In this document: one piece after another, positions 1 to 8,769 of the stretch | Layout: each line of letters begins with the position of its first letter | How positions within the stretch are numbered: position 1 is the stretch's first letter | DNA from: Gordonia sp. (in: high G+C Gram-positive bacteria) | Lineage (GTDB): Bacteria; Actinomycetota; Actinomycetes; Mycobacteriales; Mycobacteriaceae | DNA length: 40,676 nucleotides | Direction of reading: 5' to 3' | NCBI RefSeq assembly: GCF_020438995.1 | Contig: NZ_JAGQTN010000292.1 | Span: 1 to 40,676, forward strand | Notes under the pieces: generated by a model | Databases searched by the model: none | What the model saw: the letters and a program-made list of their open reading frames with translations, nothing else | What the model was told of the DNA's origin: nothing | Translations under genes and position numbers: made by a program

Positions 1-175
1 GGCATACCAGGTGGTCGACCAGATCGAGCCGCCGACCGAAGAGGACGAGCAACGAACCGTCGTCGTTTCGCCGACGTATACGGTCAGCCCGACGCCGCGG
101 CCGTCGGTGATCGCCGGTGCATTGGCGGCGGGGGCAGCTGTCGGCGCGGTTGTCGGGGGTCTTGTGCGGCGCTGA
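1..175 (+). CDS. C-terminal end of an unknown protein (5' truncated)
   Basis: An open frame runs in from the window edge (codons from position 2) and stops with TGA at 173-175. The last 57 residues hold an acidic stretch (EPPTEEDEQ) and then an Ala/Gly/Val-rich hydrophobic segment of about 20 residues ending in RR. This looks like a C-terminal membrane segment with a short cytoplasmic tail. The N-terminus lies outside the window, so the family cannot be named. The region from 176 to 277 downstream carries no gene. Confidence 0.55.
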   Translation, partial: AYQVVDQIEPPTEEDEQRTVVVSPTYTVSPTPRPSVIAGALAAGAAVGAVVGGLVRR

Positions 176-194
176 GTCGCCGGAGCTGTGCGAG

Positions 195-203
195 TTGTCC
201 ACA
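195..203 (+). promoter_or_regulatory. isolated DnaA-box-like 9-mer
   Basis: TTGTCCACA is a perfect match to the actinobacterial DnaA box. It stands alone in the short gap before the Uma2-family gene. A single 9-mer can occur by chance, and no dnaA, dnaN or cluster of boxes is nearby, so an origin is not supported. Confidence 0.25.
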
Positions 204-277
204 GCCGGGTAAGTGGTCTCCGAAAATCAGCCGTTGCGGGCCGATACTGGTAGTCGTGACCTGGGAGGAGAATTACC

Positions 278-838
278 ATGACTGCTATGCCGACCGAAGC
301 GTTGGGGTTACCACGAGGACGGGATCTGACGCGCGATGATCTCGATGCGATGCCCGATGACGGGTACCGGTACGAACTCATCGACGGAATACTCATCGTG
401 AGTCCGGCACCCCGGCGCGTGCACCAGCGGGCCGTCGGAAACCTGTACCTCGCTTTGCGGCAGTCTTGCCCGGCGGACCTTGAAGTACTGTTGGCGCCGT
501 TCGACGTCGCGCTCTCCGACGACACCGTGATGCAGCCCGATCTGCTGGTCGCGTCCCGCTCGGCCACCACCGAACGGGACCTGCCGTCGGCGCCGCTGCT
601 GGCCATCGAGGTGCTCTCACCGTCGACGCGCAGTTTCGATCTGCTGCTCAAGAAGGATCGTCTCCGGCGCGCAGGCTGCCCACACTATTGGGTTGTCGAT
701 CCCGGCGAGCCGTCGATACTGGCCTGGGAACTCGCCGACGGCGAATACCGGGAGACGGCGCACGTCATCGGCGACGACACATTCACGGTGGAACAACCGC
801 TCCCGCTGAGCGTGGTGCCGGCCGAACTCGGCAACTGA
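278..838 (+). CDS. Uma2 (DUF820) family endonuclease-like protein
   Basis: The product of 186 residues has the Uma2/DUF820 fold signature. An N-terminal YRYELIDGILIVSPAP segment (about 30-45) is followed by a PD-(D/E)XK-type core with D88 (QPDLLV), E111 (AIEVLSPS) and K125/K126 (LLKKDRL), then HYWVVDP. Uma2 proteins are restriction-endonuclease-like and are multicopy in many actinobacteria and cyanobacteria; their cellular role is mostly unknown. The ATG start is supported by GGGAGGAG seven bases upstream. The gene is monocistronic and converges on the sdh operon, sharing a hairpin at 871-898. Family assignment is firm; target and function are not known. Confidence 0.85.
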   Translation: MTAMPTEALGLPRGRDLTRDDLDAMPDDGYRYELIDGILIVSPAPRRVHQRAVGNLYLALRQSCPADLEVLLAPFDVALSDDTVMQPDLLVASRSATTERDLPSAPLLAIEVLSPSTRSFDLLLKKDRLRRAGCPHYWVVDPGEPSILAWELADGEYRETAHVIGDDTFTVEQPLPLSVVPAELGN

Positions 839-860
839 AAGCATTTCCACGCGGATGCCG

Positions 861-900
861 AAAACAGAACGGCCCGTGGACGTTTCGGTCCGCGGGCCGC
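861..900. terminator. bidirectional hairpin terminator between the Uma2-family gene and sdhB
   Basis: The arms 871-881 and 888-898 pair over 11 bp (one G-U pair on the plus strand) with a GTTTCG loop. On the minus strand the stem is followed by a T-rich run (GTTCTGTTTT), so it best fits a terminator of the sdh operon, and it also lies just after the plus-strand gene. It sits between two convergent stop codons (838 and 923). Confidence 0.7.
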
Positions 901-922
901 ACTGGGGCTGAAGCGATGTGGG

Positions 923-1711
923 TCAGCGCGAGAACATCAGGGCGCGCTTGACCTCGGAGATGGCCTGGGTCACCTGGATACCGCGCGGGCAGGCGTCGGT
1001 GCAGTTGAAAGTGGTACGGCAGCGCCACACGCCGTCGACATCGTTGAGGATGTCCAGCCGCTCGACGGCGGCCTCGTCGCGGCTGTCGAAGATGAACCGG
1101 TGCGCGTTGACGATGGCGGCCGGACCGAAGTAGCTGCCCTCGTTCCAGAAGATCGGGCAACTGGTGGTGCAGCACGCACACAGGATGCACTTGGTGGTGT
1201 CGTCGAAACGTGCGCGGTCGGTCTGGCTCTGGATGCGTTCGTACGTCGGCTCGTTGCCCGAGGTGATCAGGAACGGCTTGATCGCCCGGTACGCGTCGAA
1301 GAACGGCTCCATGTCGACGACGAGATCTTTTTCCACCGGTAGGCCCTTGATGGGTTCGACGGTGATCGTCAGTTCTTTGGACGAGTCCTTGGGCAGGAAG
1401 TCCTTCATCAGCAGTTTGCAGGCCAGCCGGTTGACGCCGTTGACGCGCATCGCGTCCGAACCGCACACGCCGTGTGCACAACTGCGGCGGAAGGTCAGGG
1501 TGCCGTCGAGGTAGCCCTTCACGTAGAGCAGCAGGTTCAGCAACCGGTCGGTCGGCAGCGCCGGGACACGGAAGCTCTCGAAGCCCTGGGCGTCGGGGTT
1601 CTCCGGGTTGAAGCGGTAGATCTTCAGCGTGATCATGGTCGCTTCGGCCGGCACCGGGGGCAGCGGCGGCTCGTCGGAGCGCGCGGCGGGGTTGTCCAGG
1701 ATTGCGGTCAT
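923..1711 (-). CDS. sdhB: succinate dehydrogenase iron-sulfur subunit
   Basis: SdhB carries electrons from the FAD of SdhA to the membrane anchor through three Fe-S clusters. The 262-residue protein shows the [2Fe-2S] loop at C78, C83 and C98 (SCAHGVCGSDAM), where Asp86 stands at the position that is often a third cysteine. The [4Fe-4S]/[3Fe-4S] motifs follow as CILCACCTTSCP and CTDACPRGI in the C-terminal half. A roughly 25-residue Pro-rich N-terminal extension precedes the ferredoxin fold. Its ATG overlaps the sdhA stop by one base (TGATG), which indicates translational coupling. It is the last gene of sdhCDAB and is followed by the hairpin at 871-898. Confidence 0.97.
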   Translation of the reverse strand: MTAILDNPAARSDEPPLPPVPAEATMITLKIYRFNPENPDAQGFESFRVPALPTDRLLNLLLYVKGYLDGTLTFRRSCAHGVCGSDAMRVNGVNRLACKLLMKDFLPKDSSKELTITVEPIKGLPVEKDLVVDMEPFFDAYRAIKPFLITSGNEPTYERIQSQTDRARFDDTTKCILCACCTTSCPIFWNEGSYFGPAAIVNAHRFIFDSRDEAAVERLDILNDVDGVWRCRTTFNCTDACPRGIQVTQAISEVKRALMFSR

Positions 1712-3465
1712 CAGTACTTACGCTCCATCGGCTCGTAGCGAGTCTGAACCACCGGCTTGTAGCCCAACTCGATGTCGGAGGTGAGGTCGGTGCCCTTCTT
1801 GTACGCCATCGTGTGCACCATGTAGTTCACGTCATCGCGCTTCGGGTAGTCCTCGCGGGCGTGACCGCCGCGCGATTCCTTGCGATTGAGCGCACCGACG
1901 ACGGTGACCTCGGCCATTTCCAGGAGGAAGCCGAGCTCGACGGCTTCGAGGAGGTCGGAGTTGAAGCGCTTGCCCTTGTCGTGCACGCGGACATGCTCGT
2001 AGCGCTGTTTGAGCGCACGCACACCCTCGAGTGCTCGGGTGAGGGTCTCCTCGGTACGGAACACCGATGCGTTGTCGTCCATCAGTTGCTGCAGTTCCCT
2101 GCGGATGTCGGCGACACGCTCGTTGCCGTGCTCGGAGAGCACTCCGGCGAGCCACTCGTCGACCATGGCCGTCGGGGCCTCGGGCAGCGGGACGAACTCG
2201 GCGGTGGCGGCGTATTCGGCGGCCGCGATACCGGCACGACGGCCGAAGACGTTGATGTCGAGCAGCGAGTTGGTGCCGAGGCGGTTGGCGCCGTGCACCG
2301 ACACGCAGGCGCATTCGCCCGCGGCGAAGAGTCCGTGGACCACCTCGTCGTTGTTCCGCAGGACCTGGCCGTTGATCTTGGTCGGGATACCGCCCATGAC
2401 GTAGTGGCAGGTCGGGTACACGGGGACGTACTCGGTGACCGGGTCGACGCCGAGGTAGGTGCGCGCGAACTCGGTGATGTCGGGCAGCTTCTCGTTCAGG
2501 ACGTCTTCGCCGAGGTGTGTCACGTCGATGTAGACGTAGTCCTTGTTGGGGCCCGCGCCGCGGCCTTCGAGAACTTCCAGCACCATCGAGCGGGCGACGA
2601 TGTCGCGGGGCGCGAGGTCCTTGATGGTGGGGGCGTAGCGTTCCATGAACCGCTCGCCGTCCACGTTGCGCAGGATGCCGCCCTCACCGCGGACCGCCTC
2701 GGAGATGAGGATGCCCAGGCCGGCCAGACCTGTCGGATGGAACTGGTGGAACTCCATGTCTTCCAGGGGAAGTCCCTTGCGGAAGATGATGCCCATGCCG
2801 TCGCCGGTCAGCGTGTGCGCATTCGACGTGGTCTTGTACATGCGTCCCGAACCGCCGGTGGCGAAGACGATCGACTTGGCGTGGAAGACGTGGATCTCAC
2901 CGGTGGCCAGCTCGTAGGCGACGATGCCGGTGGCGGTCAGTTCGCCGTCCTCGTTCTCCGACAGGCACAGGTCGAGGGCGTAGAACTCGTTGAAGAACTC
3001 GACGTCGTGCTTGACGCAGTTCTGATAAAGCGTCTGCAGGATCATGTGGCCGGTACGGTCGGCGGCGTAACAGGCCCGTCGCACGGGCGCCTTGCCGTGG
3101 TCGCGGGTGTGTCCGCCGAAGCGGCGCTGATCGATGCGGCCCTCGGGGGTGCGGTTGAACGGCAGACCCATCTTCTCCAGGTCGAGCACCGCGTCGATGG
3201 CCTCCTTGGCCATGATCTCGGCGGCGTCCTGGTCGACGATGTAGTCGCCGCCCTTGACGGTGTCGAAGGTGTGCCACTCCCAGTTGTCCTCCTCGACGTT
3301 GGCAAGCGCGGCGCACATGCCGCCCTGCGCCGCGCCGGTGTGGGAGCGGGTGGGGTAGAGCTTGGTGAGCACTGCCGTGCGCGCCCGGGGAGCGGCTTCG
3401 ATGGCCGCACGCATCCCGGCTCCGCCGGCGCCGACGATGAGCACGTCGTAGCGGTGTTCCTGCAT
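1711..3465 (-). CDS. sdhA: succinate dehydrogenase flavoprotein subunit
   Basis: SdhA oxidises succinate to fumarate in the TCA cycle and respiratory chain. The 584-residue protein opens with the FAD-binding GAGGAGMRAA motif. RSHTGAAQGG follows, whose His is the family's covalent flavin attachment site, then QFHPTGLAGLG and the catalytic RDIVARSM arginine region. Its length is typical. The ATG start has AAAGGAGAC upstream. It lies 32 bp after sdhD and overlaps sdhB by one base, all on the minus strand. Long frames opposite this gene are codon-bias shadows. Confidence 0.98.
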   Translation of the reverse strand: MQEHRYDVLIVGAGGAGMRAAIEAAPRARTAVLTKLYPTRSHTGAAQGGMCAALANVEEDNWEWHTFDTVKGGDYIVDQDAAEIMAKEAIDAVLDLEKMGLPFNRTPEGRIDQRRFGGHTRDHGKAPVRRACYAADRTGHMILQTLYQNCVKHDVEFFNEFYALDLCLSENEDGELTATGIVAYELATGEIHVFHAKSIVFATGGSGRMYKTTSNAHTLTGDGMGIIFRKGLPLEDMEFHQFHPTGLAGLGILISEAVRGEGGILRNVDGERFMERYAPTIKDLAPRDIVARSMVLEVLEGRGAGPNKDYVYIDVTHLGEDVLNEKLPDITEFARTYLGVDPVTEYVPVYPTCHYVMGGIPTKINGQVLRNNDEVVHGLFAAGECACVSVHGANRLGTNSLLDINVFGRRAGIAAAEYAATAEFVPLPEAPTAMVDEWLAGVLSEHGNERVADIRRELQQLMDDNASVFRTEETLTRALEGVRALKQRYEHVRVHDKGKRFNSDLLEAVELGFLLEMAEVTVVGALNRKESRGGHAREDYPKRDDVNYMVHTMAYKKGTDLTSDIELGYKPVVQTRYEPMERKY

Positions 3466-3497
3466 AAGTCTTGGTCTCCTTTGTCCGACGCGCAGGG

Positions 3498-3953
3498 TCA
3501 GTCGACGCTGGCGACGTCGAAGGTGAGAAGGGCGTACGTGCCGAGAACCAGCACGAGCAGCATCGACAGGGCCAGCAGGACATTGAGCCAGAAGCGGGTC
3601 GAGTCCTTACGGGTGTAGTCGGCGATCACGGTGCGCACACCGTTACCACCGTGCAGCTGGGCCAGCCACAGCATGGTCAGATCCCAGATCTGCCAGAAGG
3701 GTGAGTCCCACCGCTCGGCGACGTACGAGGCGTCGATGCGGTGCACGCCGTCCTCCCACGCCAGCATGATGAACATGTGACCGAAAGTGAGGATGATCAG
3801 CGCCAGGCCGGAGAAGCGCATGAACATCCATGCGTTCTTCTCGAAGTTGCCGCCCTTGGGCTTGCGCGGGGAGCGCGGGTTGTCGAGGCTGGCCGGCCGG
3901 ACGTGTTCTTTTTCGAGCGTCTTGGCCAGTTTCGGGCTTGCTGAAGTGGTCAT
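3498..3953 (-). CDS. sdhD: succinate dehydrogenase membrane anchor subunit
   Basis: This small integral-membrane subunit, with SdhC, holds the haem/quinone site of complex II. The 151-residue protein has a charged N-terminus of about 45 residues and then three hydrophobic stretches (around MFMRFSGLALIILTFGHMFIML, IWDLTMLWLAQ and VLLALSMLLVLVLG). The HMFIMLAWEDG region carries a plausible haem-ligand His. The start is supported by GGAGCC upstream, and the gap to sdhC is 12 bp. Position in sdhCDAB matches Mycobacterium. Confidence 0.93.
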   Translation of the reverse strand: MTTSASPKLAKTLEKEHVRPASLDNPRSPRKPKGGNFEKNAWMFMRFSGLALIILTFGHMFIMLAWEDGVHRIDASYVAERWDSPFWQIWDLTMLWLAQLHGGNGVRTVIADYTRKDSTRFWLNVLLALSMLLVLVLGTYALLTFDVASVD

Positions 3954-3965
3954 GTCCGTCGGCTC

Positions 3966-4373
3966 CTAGAGCGAGTGCTGGATCAGGATCTGCAGGAGCC
4001 GGACAGTCATCGCGCCGAACAGCACGACGAACAGGCCGAGAATGCCCCACAGCATCTGCCGCTGGTACTTGGGTCCCTTGGCCCAGAAGTCGACCAGGAT
4101 CAACCGCAGGCCGTTGAGCGCGTGGAACAGGACACACGCGACCAGGCCGATCTCCATCAGGCCGATGATCGGGGTCTTGTACGTCTCGATGATCTCCGAA
4201 TACTTGTTCGGGTCGATACGGATGACCGCGGTATCGAGAACGTGGACGAACAGGAAGAAGAAAATAGTGACACCGGTAATACGGTGCAACACCCAGGACC
4301 ACATGCCTGGATCGCCTCGGTAGAGGGAACGCTTACGCACCGGATCTGGTGCTACCTCGGTCGGCGTGCTCAT
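3966..4373 (-). CDS. sdhC: succinate dehydrogenase cytochrome b556 subunit
   Basis: SdhC is the first gene of the operon and the second membrane anchor. The protein (135 residues from the chosen start) has a Pro-rich basic N-terminus, YRGDPGMWSWVLHRITGV (the Ser and Arg/His area used by SdhC for quinone and haem), and three membrane spans. I chose the ATG at 4373 because GGAGG lies 11 bases before it. A GTG at 4394 would be in frame, but the Shine-Dalgarno sequence would then lie inside the coding region. An IdeR/DtxR-like box lies upstream at 4519-4537. Confidence 0.94.
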   Translation of the reverse strand: MSTPTEVAPDPVRKRSLYRGDPGMWSWVLHRITGVTIFFFLFVHVLDTAVIRIDPNKYSEIIETYKTPIIGLMEIGLVACVLFHALNGLRLILVDFWAKGPKYQRQMLWGILGLFVVLFGAMTVRLLQILIQHSL

Positions 4374-4518
4374 CGGAAAGTTGGCCTCCAACACCGTCGA
4401 TGGATTGGCTGGGCCGACTGCTCACGAAGCTGCGGGCGACCCATGCATGAGACTTTAAACCTATGCTGAGGCCATCGTTTAATTACCCGAACACATTTGA
4501 GAGACAAGATAACTCGAA

Positions 4519-4537
4519 TTAGGTTTGCCTTACCAAT
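4519..4537. promoter_or_regulatory. candidate iron box (IdeR/DtxR operator)
   Basis: The 19-mer starting TTAGGTTTGCC and ending TTACCAAT matches the IdeR/DtxR consensus TTAGGTTAGSCTAACCTAA at 15 of 19 positions by eye. It lies in the AT-rich divergent region, 146 bp upstream of sdhC and 61 bp upstream of cdd. Succinate dehydrogenase is an iron-rich enzyme and is under DtxR-linked iron control in corynebacteria, so sdh is the more likely target. The rest of 4374-4597 has no gene. Confidence 0.5.
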
Positions 4538-4597
4538 GTCATCTATGACGTCGGGCTGGTCACATCCGGTCCGCGAAGTGATGTCGAGGAGGTTGTG

Positions 4598-5002
4598 ATG
4601 GTCGGTACTGCCGAGTGGAAGACGTTGCGCGACAACGCAAGGATGATGATCGACAAGGCTTACGCACCGTATTCGAGATACCCGGTGGGTGCTGCCGCGA
4701 TCACCGACGACGGTCGTGTGGTGTTCGGATGCAATGTGGAGAATGTCTCATACGGACTCACGATCTGCGCCGAGGTGACACTGGTGGCTCAGCTGGTGGC
4801 CACCGGCGGTGGGCGGCTGCGGGCCGTCGCGGTCTGTGACGCCGACGGGTCGCCACTGATGCCGTGCGGCCGGTGCCGGCAGGTGCTCCTGGAACACGGC
4901 GGGCCCGATCTGCTGGTCGACCACGCCGACGCCCCGCGCACCCTCGGCGAGTTGCTGCCCGACGCGTTCGGGCCGGCGGACCTGGATCGGATCACCCGGT
5001 GA
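4598..5002 (+). CDS. cdd: cytidine deaminase
   Basis: Cdd converts cytidine and deoxycytidine to uridine and deoxyuridine in pyrimidine salvage. The 134-residue protein has the zinc signature as CAEVTLVAQ (Cys in place of His, as in small tetrameric Cdds, with the catalytic Glu) and PCGRCRQVL. YAPYSRYPVGAA is the usual N-terminal substrate loop. The ATG at 4598 has GAGGAGG five bases upstream; the preceding in-frame GTG is too close to it. It overlaps deoA by GTGA and starts a salvage operon cdd-deoA-add, divergent from sdhCDAB. Confidence 0.96.
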   Translation: MVGTAEWKTLRDNARMMIDKAYAPYSRYPVGAAAITDDGRVVFGCNVENVSYGLTICAEVTLVAQLVATGGGRLRAVAVCDADGSPLMPCGRCRQVLLEHGGPDLLVDHADAPRTLGELLPDAFGPADLDRITR

Positions 5003-6327
5003 CGCCGGTCATCGACGCGGTGTCGGTCATCGCGGACAAACGCGACGGCCGCGAGCTGACCGACGAGCAGATCACCTGGACCATCGACCGGTACACCCGT
5101 GCCGATGGCGTCGCCGACGAGCAGATGTCGGCGCTGTTGATGGCAATCTACCTGCGCGGGATGACCGATCGGGAGATCGTCACCTGGACGCGGTCGATGA
5201 TCGACAGCGGCACGCGGATGGACTTCGGCGGCCTGCGGCGCGCGGGCAGGCCGGTCGCGACCGTCGACAAGCATTCGACGGGTGGGGTGGGCGACAAGAT
5301 CACCCTGCCGCTGGCGCCGCTCGTCGCGTCGTTCGGGGTGGCCGTACCGCAACTGTCCGGGCGCGGCCTCGGGCACACCGGGGGAACCCTCGACAAACTG
5401 GAATCGATCAGCGGCTGGCGGGCGGATCTCACGACGGCGCAGATGCATTCGCAGCTGGAGTCGGTCGGCGCCGTGATCTGCGCGGCGGGTGCCGATCTCG
5501 CGCCGGCCGACCGCAAGATGTACGCGCTGCGTGATGTCACCGGGACCGTCGAATCGATACCGCTGCTCGCCAGTTCGATCATGAGCAAGAAGATCGCCGA
5601 GGGAACCGGTGCGCTCGTACTGGACGTGAAAACCGGTTCCGGCGCGTTCCTTTCGTCGTCCGACGACGCGCGGCGGCTGGCTGAGACGATGGTCTCACTC
5701 GGCACCGCCGCCGGGGTGCGGACCACGGCCCTGCTCACCGACATGTCCACGCCACTGGGCCTGACCGCGGGCAACGCGGTGGAGGTGGCCGAGTCTCTGG
5801 AGGTGCTCGCCGGGGGCGGCCCGGCCGACGTCGTCGAACTCACCCTCGCACTGGCGCGGGAGATGCTGGTCGCCGCCGGGCTGCCCGACGCCGACCCCGC
5901 CGCCCACCTGGCCGACGGCAGGGCGATGGATACCTGGCGGTCGATGATCGCCGCACAGGGCGGCGACCCGGATGCCCCGCTGCCGGTCGCCCCACACGTG
6001 GAGGTGGTGCGGGCAGCGTCGTCGGGTGTGCTGACGAGCCTGGACGCACATGCGGTGGGGGTGGCGGCCTGGCGCCTGGGTGCGGGCCGGGCCGTGCCGG
6101 GCGCCGCGGTACAGGCCGAGGCCGGCGTGGTGCTGCACGCCAAACCCGGCGACGCGGTGGTCGCGGGAACACCCCTGTACAGCCTGCACACCCGGACGCC
6201 CGAGGCTATCGCCGGGGCCGTCGCCGCGCTCGAGGGTGCGGCCGTGATCGGCCCCATGGTGGTCGGTGCGGATCGGGATTCTCGCCCGCTCACCCGGCCG
6301 CTGGTGCTCGATCGCGTTACCGTCTGA
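4999..6327 (+). CDS. deoA: thymidine phosphorylase (pyrimidine-nucleoside phosphorylase)
   Basis: The enzyme cleaves thymidine or uridine with phosphate to the base and (deoxy)ribose-1-phosphate. The 442-residue protein shows the family signature in KHSTGGVGDKITLPLAPLV, then LSGRGLGHTGGTLDKLESI, SIMSKKIAEGTGALVLDVK, and a C-terminal domain with HAKPGDAVVAG. The GTG start at 4999 overlaps the cdd stop as GTGA. A longer upstream reading into cdd is only the shadow of cdd in another frame. Four bases separate it from add. Confidence 0.96.
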   Translation: MTPVIDAVSVIADKRDGRELTDEQITWTIDRYTRADGVADEQMSALLMAIYLRGMTDREIVTWTRSMIDSGTRMDFGGLRRAGRPVATVDKHSTGGVGDKITLPLAPLVASFGVAVPQLSGRGLGHTGGTLDKLESISGWRADLTTAQMHSQLESVGAVICAAGADLAPADRKMYALRDVTGTVESIPLLASSIMSKKIAEGTGALVLDVKTGSGAFLSSSDDARRLAETMVSLGTAAGVRTTALLTDMSTPLGLTAGNAVEVAESLEVLAGGGPADVVELTLALAREMLVAAGLPDADPAAHLADGRAMDTWRSMIAAQGGDPDAPLPVAPHVEVVRAASSGVLTSLDAHAVGVAAWRLGAGRAVPGAAVQAEAGVVLHAKPGDAVVAGTPLYSLHTRTPEAIAGAVAALEGAAVIGPMVVGADRDSRPLTRPLVLDRVTV

Positions 6328-6330
6328 GAG

Positions 6331-7446
6331 ATGACGCCCCGACCACTCGATCCTCAGAATCTCGCCCTCGCCCCCAAAGCGCTTCTGCACGATCACCTCG
6401 ACGGCGGGTTGCGGCCCGCGACGGTCCTGGAGCTGGCCAGCGACTGCGGCTACACCGAACTGCCCGCCGACGACGCGGAGTCGCTGGCGACGTGGTTCCG
6501 GGAGGCCGCCGACAGCGGTTCGCTCGAACGGTATCTGGAGACGTTCGCGCACACGGTGGCGGTCATGCAGACCGCTTCCTCCCTCGAACGGGTCGCGCGC
6601 GAATGCGTCGAAGACCTGGCGGCAGACGGCGTCGTGTACGCGGAGGTCCGGTTCGCACCCGAGCAGCATCTGGAGAGTGGGCTGACCCTCGACGAGGTGG
6701 TGGAGTCGGTGCTGGCCGGCTTCGCCAAGGGCGAGGTGGACGCGGCCGGACAGGGTCGGCCGATCGTCGTGCGTTGCCTGGTCACCGCGATGCGCCACGC
6801 CGCGCGCTCGCGCGAGATCGCCGAACTGGCCGTGCGATTCGCCGGACGCGGCGTCGTCGGCTTCGACATCGCCGGCGCGGAGGCCGGCAATCCGCCGACG
6901 CGGCACCTCGACGCATTCGAGTACATGCGTGCCAATAACGCCCGGTTCACGATCCACGCCGGTGAGGCCTTCGGGCTGCCGTCGATCCACGAGGCGCTGG
7001 CCCACTGCGGGTGCGACCGGCTCGGCCACGGCGTCCGCGTCATCGACGACATCACGCTGCCACCGGGCCTCACCCCGGCGGCGCACTCCTTCGACGGTGC
7101 GGTGCTCGGGGACATTGCGGCGACGGTGCGCGACAAACGGATTCCGCTGGAGTTGTGCCCGAGCTCCAACGTACAGACCGGCGCGGTACCGTCATTGGCC
7201 GAGCATCCGTTCAATATCCTTGCGCGCCTGCGTTTCCGGGTCACCGTCAACACCGACAACCGGCTGATGAGCGACACCAGCATGAGCAACGAGTTCAAGG
7301 TCCTTGTCGACCACTTCGGTTACGGCTGGGCCGATCTGGAGCGCTTCACCGTCAACGCGATGAAGTCGGCGTTCCTGCATTTCGACGAACGTATCCGGAT
7401 CATCGACGAGGTCATCAAACCCGGATACGCCGTCCTCCTCGGCTGA
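6331..7446 (+). CDS. add: adenosine deaminase
   Basis: Add converts adenosine and deoxyadenosine to inosine and deoxyinosine. The 371-residue protein has the metal-binding [10 protein letters not shown] motif (H20, H22), HAGEAFG with the catalytic Glu region, [20 protein letters not shown], and the C-terminal metal Asp in VNTDNRLMS. The ATG lies three bases after the deoA stop, so it is the third gene of the salvage operon. The cdd-deoA-add set next to sdh matches Rv3315c-Rv3313c. It converges on the Rv3311-like gene, with only three bases between the two stop codons. Confidence 0.96.
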   Translation: MTPRPLDPQNLALAPKALLHDHLDGGLRPATVLELASDCGYTELPADDAESLATWFREAADSGSLERYLETFAHTVAVMQTASSLERVARECVEDLAADGVVYAEVRFAPEQHLESGLTLDEVVESVLAGFAKGEVDAAGQGRPIVVRCLVTAMRHAARSREIAELAVRFAGRGVVGFDIAGAEAGNPPTRHLDAFEYMRANNARFTIHAGEAFGLPSIHEALAHCGCDRLGHGVRVIDDITLPPGLTPAAHSFDGAVLGDIAATVRDKRIPLELCPSSNVQTGAVPSLAEHPFNILARLRFRVTVNTDNRLMSDTSMSNEFKVLVDHFGYGWADLERFTVNAMKSAFLHFDERIRIIDEVIKPGYAVLLG

Positions 7447-7449
7447 GAC

Positions 7450-8706
7450 TCAGTTCTTCTTGATGAGCCGGGCCTCGAAGTCGTGCTCGAGAGCCCGCCA
7501 CGCCTCCGACTCGTTGTCGAACGGACCCGAGGGTGCGAGCCGCTTGGGGTCGGGATTGATGGCGTAGTCGACGAACCAACCGAGCGGCGTGGACGAACCC
7601 AGCGCCTCGCTGACAGTATCGTCGTCGCCGAAATCGGCTGCGTCGGTGAAGAGTTCGACGGCGAGGTCGAGCTGGTTGCGGTCGATGCGGCGGGGGCCGT
7701 CGGCGATGTCGGTGGCCAGGCCGGTGAGCACGTACACGTTCTCGTCGATGACGTCGAACTCCAGGGAGCCGTCGGTGGCCTCCACCCGAACACGGTCGAA
7801 GGTGGTCACGTCGAGCAGGTCGTGGTCGTTGCTGTCGGCGAGAAACTTGCTCAGCACCCGCGGTGAGGTGAACACGAAAATCTTGCCGTCGGCGCCGAGG
7901 AACACCGGATCGTCGCCGAGATAGCAGCGCAACGTCAGGTACTCGTCGTTGCCGGTGACGATCCGGATGGGGTCGATGCCGACCTGCGCCCACAGGCTGT
8001 CGTCGTCGTAATCGTCGGCGTCGTCCTCGGCGGCGTCATCGTCGTCGGCGCCGCTTTCAACCCGCTCGAGTTCGTCATCGACCGGTTCGTCCTCGTCCTC
8101 GGCGGAGGCGGCGGCTTCGAGCTCGGCCTCGGCGACCGCGACCGCTCCGGGGTCGACGGGCGGCTTGGTGAGCACGCCGTCGATGGCGTCGACGACGTCG
8201 TCCCAGTGCTTGGCGATGAGCCGGCCGATCCGCACCCACAGGTCGACGCCGTCGCGGCCGACGAAGTTGCGGGTACCGGTGGTGACCGCGCCCAGGATGG
8301 GGTTGCCGTTGAAGAACTTGGTGACGACGTTCAGCTCGCACACCTCACCGAGGATGCGGACGATCTCGAGTGCGTCCTCGAGCTCGGCGATGACCTCGGG
8401 GGTGGGGTCTTCGGCGGCGAGTTCGGGCACGCCGACGAGGTCGTAGGTGTGCCGGTCGTCGGGCAGCAGCTCGTCGGCGGACACCTGCTTGAGGGTTTCC
8501 CAGGTGGGGTGGTCCTCGAGGTCGTTCTCGGCGCCGGACCTGATGAACGCCGCCAGTTCGGCGACGCCGGGCAGCCCGTACAGATCCTCCTCGAGCCCGA
8601 GGAAGGCTTCCCACTCGTCGTCACCCTCGCGCCAGCGTGGCGCCCAGAGGGTGAAGACGTTTCCGTTGGTCAATCCGAGTTCGATGGGGACGATGTCTCC
8701 GGCCAT
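7450..8706 (-). CDS. Rv3311-like conserved acidic protein, function unknown
   Basis: I place this 418-residue protein with mycobacterial Rv3311 by its position beside add-deoA-cdd and its sequence character. It is very acidic. A central low-complexity linker (about residues 200-240, rich in Asp and Glu) separates an N-terminal domain (LGLTNGNVFTLWAPRW) from a C-terminal domain (VTGNDEYLTLRCYLGDDPVFLG). It has no signal peptide or membrane segment. The ATG at 8706 is preferred because a -10-like TAGGCT at 8715-8720 lies eight bases before it, as in leaderless actinobacterial transcripts. No enzymatic motif is visible. Confidence 0.8.
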   Translation of the reverse strand: MAGDIVPIELGLTNGNVFTLWAPRWREGDDEWEAFLGLEEDLYGLPGVAELAAFIRSGAENDLEDHPTWETLKQVSADELLPDDRHTYDLVGVPELAAEDPTPEVIAELEDALEIVRILGEVCELNVVTKFFNGNPILGAVTTGTRNFVGRDGVDLWVRIGRLIAKHWDDVVDAIDGVLTKPPVDPGAVAVAEAELEAAASAEDEDEPVDDELERVESGADDDDAAEDDADDYDDDSLWAQVGIDPIRIVTGNDEYLTLRCYLGDDPVFLGADGKIFVFTSPRVLSKFLADSNDHDLLDVTTFDRVRVEATDGSLEFDVIDENVYVLTGLATDIADGPRRIDRNQLDLAVELFTDAADFGDDDTVSEALGSSTPLGWFVDYAINPDPKRLAPSGPFDNESEAWRALEHDFEARLIKKN

Positions 8707-8769
8707 GAGCAGAAAGCCTAACGCTAGAGGTGGGCAGCGCGTCACCATGGTAGGTCACGACCCGCATTT

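Noticed and set aside
195-203. Chromosomal origin near the window start
   Set aside because: Only one DnaA box is present and no dnaA, dnaN or recF lies nearby.
1702-3618. 638-codon frame opposite sdhA
   Set aside because: It is a codon-bias shadow of sdhA in high-G+C DNA, with no ribosome site and no family features.
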